A stretch of 64,000 nt of DNA from Lumbricus rubellus (Eukaryota; Annelida; Clitellata; Crassiclitellata; Lumbricidae): assembly GCA_945859605.1 (NCBI GenBank), contig OX243814.1, positions 28,990,307 through 29,054,306 on the forward strand. The letters are read 5' to 3'. Both the position numbers and the translations under genes were made by a program. Below, one piece after another: positions 50,743 to 62,321 of the stretch (position 1 is its first letter; each line of letters starts with the position of its first letter). Below the pieces are notes generated by a model that worked only from the letters and a program-made list of their open reading frames with translations, was not told where the DNA came from and did no database searches.

Positions 50743-51167
50743 TAACTGAAGAAGTTGTTTATTGTTGCAATTAATTAATGAACCACTCTACGCATATTAG
50801 ATAGGTCTACCTACTTAGGCCTGTATTATGCACTGAGTGGTGCACCATGGCTTTGCTATTCGTATGTGCATGAGTGTGATTAATGATCAACTATTACGTT
50901 GTAACGTTGTTAATTAATTTAAAAAAATGATATCTAGGCCTAATCTACATGTAACTAAGAGATTGGATGACGGATTATCCCTTGCAGATTTGCATAAAGA
51001 CTAGCCTAGCCTATAGCATGCACTGAGAGGTGGCTTTGCTAGCTATCCACATGTGCATGGGTCTGATAATAAATGATTGGCCATTACATTATTATTATTT
51101 TTTATATTATTATTATTATAATTTTTTAAACCCTACGTATCAATGATCCCTCAGGATTTATATGACC

Positions 51168-51300
51168 CTTCACTCGCAATTGCTCATCGCTTCGGCGTGA
51201 AACTCCAATGCAGTGTCCACTCTGCATTCGGGAGCGCCTCTGAGTAGCGAGCTTGAAGGGTCGCTATATAACAAGTGCACATACAAACAAATAGACCCTA
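51168..51300 (+). mobile_element. tRNA-derived SINE (family 1), 3' part
   Basis: cccttcactcgcaattgctc, cggcgtgaaactccaatgca, gggagcgcctctgagtagcg and gtcgctatataacaagtgca: the body and tail without the tRNA head. Confidence 0.85.
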
Positions 51301-51452
51301 TATACTTGTGCAGCGGTTTGGATGACAGCACTGTCTTAGAAGACACGGTTGCAGCGTTTGCAAAGAAGCCTGGACAATTGGGCTATTAAGTGTTACAGGT
51401 TAATTTGCAGTGGTTCTAACACAGACCAACTCTTCTGAGCCACTTAATTTAA

Positions 51453-51521
51453 CCCTTTAATGCCGGAGGGTAAGCTTATAGGATTTCCCATGCCATTTAC
51501 TACCATCTCGGCATTAAAGGG
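51453..51521. mobile_element. 69-base TTAA-flanked mini-MITE
   Basis: Inverted ends CCCTTTAATGCCG and CGGCATTAAAGGG with TTAA on both sides (51449-51452, 51522-51525), the signature of piggyBac-type insertion. Hardly any interior. Confidence 0.78.
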
Positions 51522-51892
51522 TTAAAACCCTTGTTATTTTTCATGTTGCTTTGTTACTTCACTTGCACGAGACTTTTGTGACAAGCCTCTCGGCATTTTT
51601 TAGCCTATTCCTTCTGTCTTGCATGTATGCATCTGACGTTCGACAATTTACTCTATGCATGTATTTCTCAGAAGTTTAAAAGTGCCTTCAGAGTTTTAGC
51701 CATCACTCATGCTTGTGAACACGTGTACAAAACATAGATTATATAGGCCCTACCCTGCTGAATATCAGTTACAAAAACTTCTTAAATTTAAAAAGACCCT
51801 GGAAGACTCTGTCGAGCAATACTATATCCTCATCGCTGAAATCAACCACCTTATATATATATATATATTATATACTACTTTATTGATACTTA

Positions 51893-51951
51893 TAGGCCTA
51901 CTACTTTAGTCATATATAATATATTATGACTAAAGTAGGCCTACTAAACAG
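51893..51951. repeat. Perfect-arm hairpin with AGGCCTA ends
   Basis: taggcctactactttagtca and tgactaaagtaggccta flank an AT-rich loop. Confidence 0.85.
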
Positions 51952-52639
51952 AGCTTTATGTGTTGAGCTGCCCAGTGACGTTTAAACAGCGGAAAGAGCA
52001 AGAAACAATTATTATGTCATGTAACATGTGGACTCATTTTTGGGAATTCCGTGAATCATTTGCTGAAGTTGATCATAAAATGCATTAATTTCTTACTCTG
52101 CATGCAGTTGCTGTATGACGTCGGTGCATAGACTAGAATTATTGCTGTCATCTTGTCAAATTTCGTGCAATTACCGGTATTTCATCCGTGTATAAACATG
52201 TATAGACTGAAGTAGCCTGCGCAGTGGCGGCGCCAGGAATTCAGGTTTGGGGGGGCTGAAGCCCCAAGGCCGACAAAAATGTTTTTCACCAAGCGCCGAA
52301 GGCGCGAAGCTTGGAGTGCCAAAGGCACGAAGCGCATACCGACTAGGGGTCTGGGGAGCGTTGTAAGCTACCCTAGCGGGGTCTGGGGCGGAGCCCCAGC
52401 CGCCAACGCATTTTTAGGTTTGTTGACCTCATCTGGAGCCTTTTTAGGCTCTTTTTTGCCAGCTATTTATGAACGATAAAATCATGAAACCTTCAACAAG
52501 AACTCGTTTTGAAGTGTCGCCGACTACCAGTATAAGAATGCACGGGTTTTAAAAGAAATTTGTTGAACTGCACAACTTCCTCCAGCCTCCAAGGCCGTAG
52601 CCAGGATTTGATTTCTGCAGTGCTTCTTCGGCGGAGAAT

Positions 52640-52905
52640 TTCTGACGACTTTTTAGTCGTCAAGATGTCTGAAACACCTTTTTTAGTCGTAAAAATGTAT
52701 GAAGACATCTTTGAATAGGTGTCAAAATTTCTGAAGAAATCTTTTTTTATTCGTCAAATTCTTGATGGCACATTACTTCAGTTTTCAAAATATTTGAAGA
52801 CTTTTTTTAGTTGTCAAAATTTCTGCAGACACCTTTTTTAGCTGTTAAAATTTCTGAAGACACCTATTTTAGTCGTCCAATTTTGCTTAAAACACCTTTT
52901 CGGGC
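52640..52905. repeat. Tandem repeat of about 40 bases inside the hAT-like element
   Basis: Copies of agtcgtcaaaatttctgaag with acacctttttt spacers. Confidence 0.85.
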
Positions 52906-52911
52906 TATTAT

Positions 52912-53550
52912 TTTGATTCCAATGTTATCAACAATTTTTGGGTGTCTAAGGATATCATTTTGATTCCAGTATTACGAATGATTTTCGGGTGTCTAAGAAC
53001 ATCATTTTGATTATACTGTTATCAACGATTTTCGGGTGTCTAAAAACATCGTTTTGATTCCAGTATTATCAACGATTTTCGGGTGTCTAAGAATATCATT
53101 TTGATTCCATTATTACCATCGAGTTTCGGGTGTCTAAGAACATCGTTTTGATTCCAGTGCAATCAGCAATTTTCGAGTGTCTAAGGATATCATTTTAACT
53201 TCAGTGTTACCAACGATTTTCGGGGGTCTAAGGACATCATTTTGATTGTAATTGTTAACAACGATTTTTGAGTGTCTAAGAACATCACATTGATTATAGT
53301 GTTATCGGCGATTTTCGGGTGTCTAAGGACTTTATTTTGATTCTAGTGTTATCAACGATTTTCGGGTGTTTAAGGATATCATTTTGATTCCTGTGTTGCA
53401 AACGATTGTCGGGTGTCTAAGGACTTTATTTTGATTCTAGTGTTATCAACAAATTTCGGGTGTTTAAGGATATTATTTTGATTTAGTGTTCCAACGATTC
53501 TCCGGTGGGTAAGGTCATAATTTTTATTCTGGTGTTATCAACGACCTGCT
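52912..53550. repeat. Tandem repeat of about 46-48 bases inside the hAT-like element
   Basis: About thirteen copies of a unit containing cgattttcgggtgtctaagg, acatcattttgattcc and agtgttatcaa, each slightly diverged. Confidence 0.93.
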
Positions 53551-53697
53551 GTTTTGAAGTTGACTTGACTATTATTATAATGGAGATCCGCGGAACATTG
53601 ATTTAGCCCCCCCCCCCGAGCTGAGACCAAACTCCACCATGAGTCGGCAAATAGAGCGAGTCACAACTACAGTGTACAAGTAGGCTATAGGCTATAG

Positions 53698-54050
53698 GCC
53701 GGAGCTGAAAGTGAGCCGGGTCTGTCAGGGTTTGCGACCCGGCATTGATTTTCGTGACCTGCTGGTGCCGGGTATCAGCCGAGAAGCAAGTCTTAACAAT
53801 TTGTGGGCAAACAACTAAAAACAACTGTACAGGTCATCAAACAAAAGAAATAGGTAAAAATGGTATGATTTAAAAAATTTATGGGCAAAAATTAATGACT
53901 AAAAAGGTCGTCAGGTACCAAAAATGGGAGGAATTTCTACAATTCTGGGCGAATGACCAAAACAAGATTTCTGAAACGTTTCGGCTCAAAGGCTTCGGCT
54001 CGTCCGTCAAAGTCAGTCCAGGCAACTTTCCAAACCACTTTCAGCCCCGG
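53698..54050. mobile_element. Decayed hAT-like element nested in the 52222 element
   Basis: Begins gagctgaaagtgagccgggt and ends caaaccactttcagcccc, matching the 11981-12216 element (also gcattgattttcg, cgtccgtcaaagt). The ends have drifted and no clean duplication remains. Confidence 0.8.
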
Positions 54051-54734
54051 GCTAGGCCTACCGGTAGAATTCAGGTTTTCTAGAATATCAAAGCCTATGA
54101 TATACAGTAGGCCTGCTTACCATATTTTTCAGGAAAGAAACTTCGTAAATCTTCTGCTTCAGAACCCTTTTCAGAGAATCTCTTGCTGCCTTGGGCCCCG
54201 CACACCCTAGGGCCGGGTTTGACCACAAACTTGGGGACCGTTACCAAGCCCCAAAAGTCTCACCATGAGTGCTGCTGCTAATTGAAAACCCCATTTCGCA
54301 TGTGATTGTATAAGACTACAGGTGTAGCCCCTCAGCCAGCCGGCGGGCTACATAATATATTATGGTATACATAACCTCATGATGGGTCGGGGGGTATATT
54401 TGGCAAAATATTATATGCGGTGGATTCTATTAGGATAAGCCCTCTACGCTATGATTAGTCATTACATAGTTGATTTCTTTGCCGTTGGTCACTGTCTAGC
54501 TTTTTTATTCGAAGTTAGCAGTTGTAGAGATTTTCCTCGTTTTGTTTTGGGGGGGCTGAGCCGCCGATAGGGGGGGGGCTTAGCCCCCCCTGGCGCCGCC
54601 ACTGAGCCTGCGGATATGGCTTTGCAATGTTTGTGCATAATTAAGTTACTGTATGGTCTTTACGAGTACCATCATTTTTGCGATGATAATAATGATGCAC
54701 ATAATTTTATACATAGCCTACATAAAAATTCTAT

Positions 54735-54835
54735 AGGCCTAATTATAGAACAGTTCTATAAAAATTCTATAATTATAGAACAGTTCTATAAAAATTCTAT
54801 AATATAGAACAGTTAATAGGCCTATAGAACAGTTA
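54735..54835. repeat. Palindromic tandem repeat of about 35 bases
   Basis: Copies of ttatagaacagttctataaa; each unit is itself nearly palindromic. Confidence 0.85.
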
Positions 54836-54928
54836 TTATTCTCTGCGTTCTTTGTTTGAAGAACAGTTCGATTCAGCGACTGCATCCTATTGTTATTGAA
54901 GTGACAAATCTTCATCAAAACGACGTCG

Positions 54929-55091
54929 ATGATGATGATTAAGATGACAATGGAAATTAACAACAGGTGGATCCTGAGTTTCTTTGTTCTTCTTCTGCTG
55001 ATTTCATCCAACGGACATCAAGTCAACTCCGGAAGTAATCAACCGAACGCAGGCTTCAAGTCCAACAAGAACGTTCTTCCGCAATTTCACG
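54929..55091 (+). CDS. Candidate secreted protein, exon 1 (signal peptide)
   Basis: Opens with three consecutive ATGs (54929), with further Met codons at positions 6 and 8; a hydrophobic core SFFVLLLLISS, probable cleavage near SNG-HQ, then SGSNQPNAGFKSNKNVLPQF. Donor gtaaaa, phase 1. Confidence 0.6.
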
Positions 55092-57087
55092 GTAAAAATA
55101 TCTAAGCTCATCTTACACGATGATATTCTGTTGTTCTGTTGGTCCGTGCTGGAGTCGGGAGCGCCTCTGAGTAGTTTCCTTGAAGCGGCGCTATATAAAT
55201 ACTTGAATGAATGAATGAATGAATGACTGACTGAATGAATGAATGAATGAATGAATGAATGAAAGAAAGAAAGAATGAATGATTGATTGAATGAGTGACT
55301 GAATGAGTGAATGAGTGAATGAATGAATGAGTGAATGAATGAATGAGTGAATGAATGAATGAGTGACTGAATGACTGAATGAGTGAATGCATGAACGAAT
55401 GAACGAATGAATGAATGAACGAATGAATGAACGAATGAATGAATGAATGAATGAACGAATGAATGAGTGACTGAATGAATGAGTGAATGAATGAATGACT
55501 GAATGAATGAATGAATGAATGAATGAATGAATGAACGAATGAATGAACGAATGAATGAATGAATGAATGAATGAATGAATGAACGAATGAATGAACGAAT
55601 GAATGAATGAATGAGTGAATGAATGAATGAATGAATGAATGAATGAATGAATGAATGAATGAATGAAAGAAAGAAAGAATGAATGATTGATTGAATGAGT
55701 GACTGAATGAGTGAATGAGTGAATGAATGAATGAGTGAATGAATGAATGAGTGAATGAATGAATGAGTGACTGAATGACTGAATGAGTGAATGCATGAAC
55801 GAATGAATGAATGAATGAATGAATGAGTGAATGAATGAATGAATGAGTGGCTAAACGAATGAATGAATGAATGAATGAATGAATGAATGAATGAATGAAT
55901 GAATGAATGTACGATATATGCATAGCAAACCACGGCTTTTCCAGCATGCCAGTATTATTATAGAGTAATGAGACTCATATGCCAACCATAAACTGCCATT
56001 GCTTTGGAAGATCGTTTCAGGAGATAACGTGGGTCTATGGACAATCTTCCATCTTTTTCTCTTCCATATCAATATATCATTCTCTAAATATACCGACCAT
56101 CTTGTATAATATTCAATGTAAGGTGTCCAAAATCACGATCGGAGCCATCTTGATAAATGTTTTTATTTGCTGCCAATAATCTATAACGACTGATTATGAC
56201 GAATTATAATCGTTTTGGATAGGAAGAAGCAATGCAATAAGTTTGATTTCTATGTTGCTTATATATAACATACATAAGTTTATACATAGCCTACTTGTAT
56301 ATATATATATATATAGGCTATATATATAAATCAGGGCTTTTTAACGTGCAGTGCAGCAGTTGTACACAAAATGTGCAGTTCTAAATAAATTTTGGCAATT
56401 GTAAAAGCACTTCTTTACAGCTAAAACTAGCAAAAATGGTCATTGTCCTCCGATTGGAAGTAATTTATCATGGAGGATATGAAGGAAAAGAAGGTGGTTG
56501 TGCAGTTCTAAAAATTTCTTTAAAACAGCCTTGATATAAATCGTAATAAATTTTTATATATTTATTATACACACATCCACACAGGGCATACTCTGTGTAT
56601 AGGTCTAGAATGCAGTCTATAATATATTTTATAAAGCCATGTATGTATAGGCTACTTATAAGCCCGATATGTTAATCCTTATGCTTTCATACATGTATAT
56701 TAAAGATATTATTTTTATACATAATATATATAATTATATATATACATAATATATAATATATAATTATATGTATTATATATGTGACACTTGCAGACTTACA
56801 TGACCAAATGTGACACAATCTGATCTGTCTACTGATGCGATTTTTCAGGGGCTTCGGCCGGTGAATAATTTGCTACAGAAATATTCTTCATTAAATGAAG
56901 CGCCTTCTGTGCTAATTCTGCGGTCCTACTCTACCAGACTTCGAAATTAGATGTCTGTCTGTCTCTCTGTCTGTTTGTCTGCTTGTCTGTCTGTCGGTCT
57001 TTCGACCGTCCATTTTTGTATCTGTCCCAGCGTCTTTGTCTGTATGCCATTGTCCGGATGTCTGTCAGACTTGTCAGTGCAATTGTC

Positions 57088-57143
<56 letters not shown>

Positions 57144-58214
57144 GCATCTGACATTGTGCAAAAGCAGGATTTGCAGTAAAAGTCATCTGCACACAAGTAT
57201 ATCCTACTTTGGAGCTATATGAAAGCAAAAATACTTTCTCGACTATTACTCAACACACATGGTCATCACCCTAGTAATTGTGATAGTAATAAAATTATGG
57301 TTTATAATAGCAAAAAATGACGATCAAGATGATAATAATATCAATAATGATAATATTAATGTGTAATAATAATAATAATTATAATAAAATTGATAATAAT
57401 GATATTAATCGTAGCAGCAATAGTAGTAGTAGTTGTAGTAGTAGTTGTTGTAGGCTAATAGTAATCGTAGTAGTAGTAGCACTAGCACTATAGCACTAGC
57501 TCTAGCAATAACACTAGCAGTAGTAGCAGTAGCAGTAGTAGTACTAGTAGGTTAGTACAAGTAAGAATAATAGTAATTCTCATAGTGGAAATAGTGAGAA
57601 TTGTATAATTTTGTTATCGTAGTCATAATGATAGTATCTGCTACAATAACGATGATAAGAATAGTAACAGACGGAAGGAATAAAAGACAGTGATACAGCA
57701 GAGTGACTACTTCTCTCTTTCAGCGCTTATCTTTACTTATCTAGCGCTACAATGCATTCGCCTTTGTATATATATAGCACCTTCTCTATCGTCAAAACCA
57801 TCTCCGAAGCCTTGCCAGTCCGGAACAACGACCGTGAACTCATGCAATCTCGATGGAACATGCGTGATGTAATTCGGTGAAGAAATGGTAATAATAATAA
57901 TTGTGCAAATAATGGCAACACACAGCGTGAAGCCTATAATAATTATAGTAACAATAAAGATTATGTCTGTGCGTCTGTCTATCTGCCTAGCTGTCTGTCT
58001 GCCTAACTGTCTGTCTGCCTAACTTTCTGTCTGCCTAACTGTCTGTCTGCTTGTGCTATATGCTTTCATCTTGCTTCGTCTTCTACTTGTCATACTTGTT
58101 GTACCGTCATCATCATATCCCAGGTGGTTTCGTTATGAGAGCAGCCAATGTCCGATAAGCGCTTTCAATCTGCCAGTCAGCGTCGCAATGGATTGCCCTC
58201 CGTCCAAGTATTGA
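54929..58214 (+). CDS. Candidate small secreted cysteine-containing protein, three exons
   Basis: Unrecognised protein. Exon 1 starts after an in-frame stop and gives a clear signal peptide (RWILSFFVLLLLISSNGHQV), then a hydrophilic stretch. It ends in phase 1. Exon 2 (57724 or 57778 to 57868) starts in phase 1 and contains KPCQSGTTTVNSCNLDGTCV; it ends in phase 2 and joins exon 3, WFRYESSQCPISAFNLPVSV, then AMDCPPSKY and TGA. Length 132 or 114 residues depending on the exon 2 acceptor; five cysteines after the linker in the shorter form. Introns hold the GAAT array and CTGT repeats. A different last exon (58181-58404) is also phase-compatible with exon 1. Signal peptide and phases are seen; the gene itself is inference. 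No family assigned. Confidence 0.45.
55148..55205 (+). mobile_element. SINE 3' end feeding the GAAT array
   Basis: gggagcgcctctgagtagtt and gcggcgctatataaatac match the family 1 SINE tail and run straight into the tetranucleotide array. Confidence 0.75.
55204..55909. repeat. (GAAT)n array with higher-order duplication
   Basis: About 700 bases of GAAT units with GACT, GAGT, GAAC, GATT and GAAA variants. A block of about 142 bases at 55261-55402 recurs identically at 55665-55806. The long Ile-His-Ser-Phe frames on the minus strand are artefacts. Confidence 0.97.
56335..56525. repeat. Dispersed repeat C, copy 1
   Basis: About 190 bases shared with 59583-59770 in the same orientation: ctttttaacgtg, gttgtacacaaaatgtgcag, atggtcattgtcctccgatt, ggaagtaattta. 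Interspersed element, class unknown. Confidence 0.9.
56951..57145. repeat. (CTGT)n microsatellite
   Basis: Imperfect ctgtctgt at the left and a pure run at about 57089-57143. Confidence 0.95.
57415..57560. repeat. (TAG/GTA)n-rich tract
   Basis: Imperfect tagtagtag and gcactagca units. Confidence 0.85.
57778..57868 (+). CDS. Candidate secreted protein, exon 2
   Basis: Two phase-compatible acceptors: tctctttcag before 57724 (strong pyrimidine tract, adds ALIFTYLALQCIRLCIYI) or tatatatag before 57778. Then PSLSSKPSPKPCQSGTTTVN. Donor gtaatt, phase 2. Confidence 0.42.
57960..58055. repeat. (CTGTCTGCCTAA)n minisatellite
   Basis: Several copies of ctgtctgcctaa. Confidence 0.85.
58124..58214 (+). 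CDS. Candidate secreted protein, exon 3
   Basis: Acceptor atatcccag, phase 2, WFRYESSQCPISAFNLPVSV and AMDCPPSKY, TGA at 58212-58214. Confidence 0.42.
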
Positions 58215-58404
58215 CATCGGGATCTTCGGTCCGTTTCAACGGGTCGTAGAATTGGAAAGAAATTGTCCAAATTTCCAATGGAAATGGGAAGGATTAGGCG
58301 CAAACGACCCGGTTAACGACCACTCCACACTGCTGGTGGAGAAGAGGGGGCTTACCATAAATTACGACAGACGAGGCTCGATGCTATTTATTCTATGCAT
58401 TTGA
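58181..58404 (+). CDS. Alternative last exon of the candidate secreted protein
   Basis: Acceptor gccagtcag, phase 1, 74 open codons: SQWIALRPSIDIGIFGPFQR, VVELERNCPNFQWKWEG and TINYDRRGSMLFILCI before TGA. Compatible with exon 1 directly (129 residues). Overlaps exon 3 in another frame, so at most one is translated per transcript. Similar in length, phase and W-x-W pattern to 50519-50742. Confidence 0.35.
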
Positions 58405-58564
58405 TCCCATTTTTTGGTGAACCTGCCACTTCACGTTCGCCGTGTGTGTAAGACCGGTTTGCACCGCCAAAGAATCTGTTCCCCCCCACTCACCCGATTT
58501 GGCTTTTGTGGGAACAGAGAAATCGTTGACGATCTATAGGCCTATAGCGCGCTATCAGCTTGCG

Positions 58565-58965
58565 GGCTGTATGACTGGTTGAATAGATGGCTGGTTGTAT
58601 AGGTGGCTATACGACAGGCTGGCTGTATGGCTGGCTGCTGACTGGTTGTTTGGCTGGCTGGTTGTATGGCTGGCTAAATGGCTGGCTGAATGGCTCGCTG
58701 GTTGTAGAGCTGGCTATATGACTGGCTGTATGGCTGGATGGTTGTGTGGCTGACTATTTGGCTGGTTGGCTGTATGGCTGGCTAGTTGTAGAGCGGGCTA
58801 TATGACTGACTGACTGACTGGCCGGCCAACTGGCTGTAAGGATGGCTTGCTGCTGGCTGGTTGTATGGCTGGCTGAAGAGCGGGCTATATGACTGACTGG
58901 CTTGGCTGGCTGTATGGCTGGCTGGCTGTATGGTTGGCTATATATGCATAACTGGCTGGGCGGTC
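58565..58965. repeat. Degenerate TGGCTGGCTGTA minisatellite
   Basis: Some thirty imperfect units such as tggctggctgtatggctg. Confidence 0.92.
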
Positions 58966-59582
58966 AGTCAACTGAAAGACCCAGCGACAAATTGACCGAC
59001 CGATTGACTGACAGCGATCGACAATTCGACTGACGGACTGTAACCTGGTCCACTAATCCATTATTATATCACGTCCCTCCCACCAACCTCTCTCCATGTA
59101 TCCGTGCACCACCCTTTCCACATCTACATCTACACGTCCACCTTTCCATCATTTCGTTTGTTGGCCCCATCCTCCCCCCGTTCCACTTCCAATACTTCAT
59201 CTTTTCCAGATTCTTTCCCAGTGTAGGAATTGTAGAAAAATAACTGGGGGGGGGTGGACCATTTTCCACTTGGAATTGGGGTGTGAAAAACATACTTTAA
59301 CATGGGGGGGCTCTAAGGAAGACTGTTGGGGTTGAAACCCCCCAAGCCCCCCGGCAATTCTCACATTGTTCTTTCCATCCATGCATGCTATAGTTCTTCA
59401 TCTTTCGGATTTTCTCGACATCCTTCTTTATTATCTTCGTCTCCACGAACCTTCTCGCGATTCTTCTTTTTATTCTCTATTTCCGCATCGTCTCCCAATT
59501 CCTTCTCTTACTCCATCTCTTCAAACATTCTCTTCAACCTTTCATTCCATTCTTTCGCGCAACCAACTTCACCTCTTTAAAA

Positions 59583-59770
59583 TCAGGACTTTTTAACGTG
59601 AAGTTGTACACAAAATGTGCAGTTCTAAATGGATTTGTGCAGTTGTAGAAGCACTTCTGTACAATTAAAACTAGCCAAAAATGGTCATTGTCCTCCGATT
59701 GGAAGTAATTTACCATGGAGAATGGGAAAGCAAAGAAGGGGTTGTGCAGTTCTAAAAATCCTTAAAAACA
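59583..59770. repeat. Dispersed repeat C, copy 2
   Basis: Second copy of the repeat at 56335-56525, highly similar, with small indels. Confidence 0.9.
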
Positions 59771-60299
59771 GCTCTGCCTCGTTTCCTGCAAATCCCTATT
59801 TTTCCCAATCGTTTATCAAAACTTCCCTCCTTCTCCCCATTTTTCCACCTTCTTATTTTCTGCTTCTTTTCTCCATTTGTGCCACCCTTCCATCCTTTTG
59901 CCCCTTACTTTCTTCTCTTCCAGCATTCTCCTTATTCTTCCCTCCATCCCCTCCATTTCCGCCTCTACTCATTTAGCAACTATCCCACATACATGGCGCC
60001 AAATCCAGGCTAATCCACGTCTCCGCATCGCCACAGAAATCGGAATTAATCAGTCGGCATTTTGCCAATCCCTTTGCTCCACGCAATGGAGCCAACAAGC
60101 AGCAGAAACTTCCATCTGGTTCCTGAAGGATATGACCCCCACCACCCTCTACACAACCCCCAACCACCCAGGCAGCCAACCGTCACTGTCCGCGTTCACC
60201 GACCCCTTCCAGCATCGCTCGTTCGTTCGTCTGTTCGAGGGTGATTTTGATAAGACAGGTCGATGCCAGAAATCAATATGGGTATTGAGAAGGATGGAC

Positions 60300-60500
60300 G
60301 AAACGAGAGGAAGAGCGAGAGAGACAGACAGTCTGAGACATAGAGAGAGAGAGAGAGAGAGAGAGACAGAAAGAAACATAGACAGAGATAGACAGAAACA
60401 GAGAGACAGAGAGACAGAGAGAGACAGACAGAGAGACGGAGAATGACAGACATACAAACAGAGAGACGGAGAGAGGCAGAGAGACAGAGAGAGAGAAAGT
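60300..60500. repeat. Purine-rich (GAGACA)n tract
   Basis: agagagacagagaga-type repeat, same composition as 60610-61165. Confidence 0.95.
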
Positions 60501-60609
60501 GGAGGTTTTTCAATTCGCAATTTGCAATGGTTTCTTGGAATCTACAATTCTACATCGGCAGCGGAGTTAGACCAATGCGTGTTTTTTAATAGTTATGTTT
60601 CTTGGGTCT

Positions 60610-60945
60610 GAGAGAGACAGACAGACATACATACATAGAAACAGAGAGAGATAAAGGGAGAAGGTGAGACATATACTGAGAGACAGAGACAGACAGAGAA
60701 AGACAGAGAAAGACAGAGAAAGACAGAGAAAGACAGAGAAAGACAGAGACAGAGACATACACGAGACAGAGAGGGAGGGAGAGAGAGAACAAGGGACAGC
60801 CAGAGACCGAGACAGACAGAGACAGAGACAGACAGAGAGAAAGAGAGAGACAGACAGAGAGAGAGACAGAGAGACAGAGAGAGAGACAGAGAGAGACAAA
60901 GAAAGAGAGATAGAGAGAGAGACAGACAGAGAGACAGACAGAGAC

Positions 60946-60996
<51 letters not shown>

Positions 60997-61025
60997 GAAA
61001 GAGAGAGAGAGAGAGATAGAGAGAT

Positions 61026-61060
<35 letters not shown>

Positions 61061-61165
61061 GAGACAGACAGAGACAGAGAGAGACAGACAGACAGACAGA
61101 GAGAGAGAGACAGAGAAGGAGGGAGAGAGAGAATAAGACAGATACAGAGACAGAGACAAAGAAAG
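60610..61165. repeat. Long purine-rich (GACA/GAGA)n tract
   Basis: Over 500 bases of gagacagacagagag-type sequence; Leu-Ser and Arg-Glu-Thr frames are artefacts. Confidence 0.97.
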
Positions 61166-61337
61166 ATGCCGGTCGTGTGAATTCCGGTCCATAAAAATCA
61201 AGACTCTGACCGAACTATAAACTGAAATCAGATAATTACAGACATTCGAACGACGATTGCCAAAAATGATGTCGTTATTTTCGAGTTAAGAAAATCAGAA
61301 ACATCTGTTTCAGATTAGAATAAGCAGGCATAGTAAT

Positions 61338-61580
61338 AGTAGTGGTGGTGGTAGTGGTGGTGGTGGTGGTGGGGATGATGGTGGTGGTTGTGGTGGTGGT
61401 TGTGGTGGTGGTAGTGGTGGTGGTGGTGGTGGTGGTGGGGATGATGGTGGGGGTTGTGGTGGTGGTGGTGGTGGTTGTGGTGGTGGTAGTGGTGGTAGTG
61501 TTGGTGGTGGTGGTGGCTGTGGTAGCGGTCACCCGGTGGCAGTGGCAGTAGTAGCAGTAGTAGTAGCAGTAGTAGTAGTA
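61338..61580. repeat. (GGT)n and (AGT/GCA)n tract
   Basis: ggtggtggtgg runs with tgtggt variants, ending in gtagtagcagtag. Confidence 0.95.
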
Positions 61581-61884
61581 ATGTATTCAATTCAAACTGA
61601 CAGATCGTAATATGAATACATGAAATAGAAAGAATACAGGATGACAAGTTAAACAATTAAGTTAGAGTTGTCCTTGTATGTGTATGTACAATTGTACATG
61701 TAACTGTACGGCAGCCAGTTAGACGTCGATCTGTTCAAGCGTTGTTAATTTTTTTCCATCGTCACAGTATACACGTACAAATGTAGGTAGTCGAAGAATG
61801 GCGGCTTCACCTTAATAATAATTAGCGCAAATCGAACTCGCAGCGTTCTCTTCCTCGGGTATCAGTTCCTCCAGTTTTGAGGGG

Positions 61885-62015
61885 GGCGGTAGAGTAATAG
61901 ATAACACGCTGGCGTAGAGTGCCTCCGAGTGCGAGAGGTAGTGAGTTCGAGCTCCCGTTGGGCGTAGCCTACATGCTTTGCAGGCTGCTATTAGCACCGT
62001 GTATTGCAGGCTGGC
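61885..62015 (+). mobile_element. tRNA-derived SINE (family 2)
   Basis: cggtagagtaatagataaca, gagtgcgagaggtagtgag, ttcgagctcccgttggg, then caggctgctattagcacc: same order as the minus-strand copy at 17555-17700. Confidence 0.82.
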
Positions 62016-62321
62016 ATTTCAGTTTGATGTGAATTAAGATTATTGCATAGCTTGTACATTTAAAGCGCAAATAGTTAGTATTTGCACATGTATGTGTGTA
62101 GCTTGTTTGTTATAAAGTCTATCATATAATTTCCTTCTGGTCATGTGTTAGTTAAGAATTTATCTTTTTAGTTTTACACATAACATGGTTGGCCGTGATC
62201 AGTTTTTCTCAACTACATGTAAGTTTCTCAGGTGGCCCTGGTTTGCGGGACCTCTGGAACATTTTAGGTGTCCTGGATAAACCGAAAAATTAATCAAACA
62301 ATTTGAAATTTGATGTGATTT

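Larger units (their letters stand above)
52222..54604. mobile_element. hAT-like non-autonomous element (2.38 kb)
   Basis: Ends cagtggcggcgccagg and cctggcgccgccactg are perfect inverted repeats, extended by matching gggggggct stretches. A perfect 8-base duplication agcctgcg flanks it (52214-52221, 54605-54612). Inside: GC-rich modules shared with the 38249 element, two tandem arrays, and a decayed copy of the 11981-type element near 53698-54050. No transposase. Confidence 0.95.

Noticed and set aside
55004..55947. Minus-strand frames of 200-309 residues rich in HSFI
   Set aside because: They are the GAAT tetranucleotide array and its flanks read in three frames; no domain.
60062..60244. Frame with LVPEGYDPHHPLHN and PTVTVRVHRPLPASLV, briefly reminiscent of a Cys-loop receptor ligand-binding segment
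   Set aside because: Match is only YD and a beta-like stretch, there is no suitable acceptor, and neighbouring exons are absent.
60593..61201. Leu-Ser frame of 202 residues and Arg-Glu-Thr frame of 176
   Set aside because: Purine-rich GACA/GAGA simple repeat.
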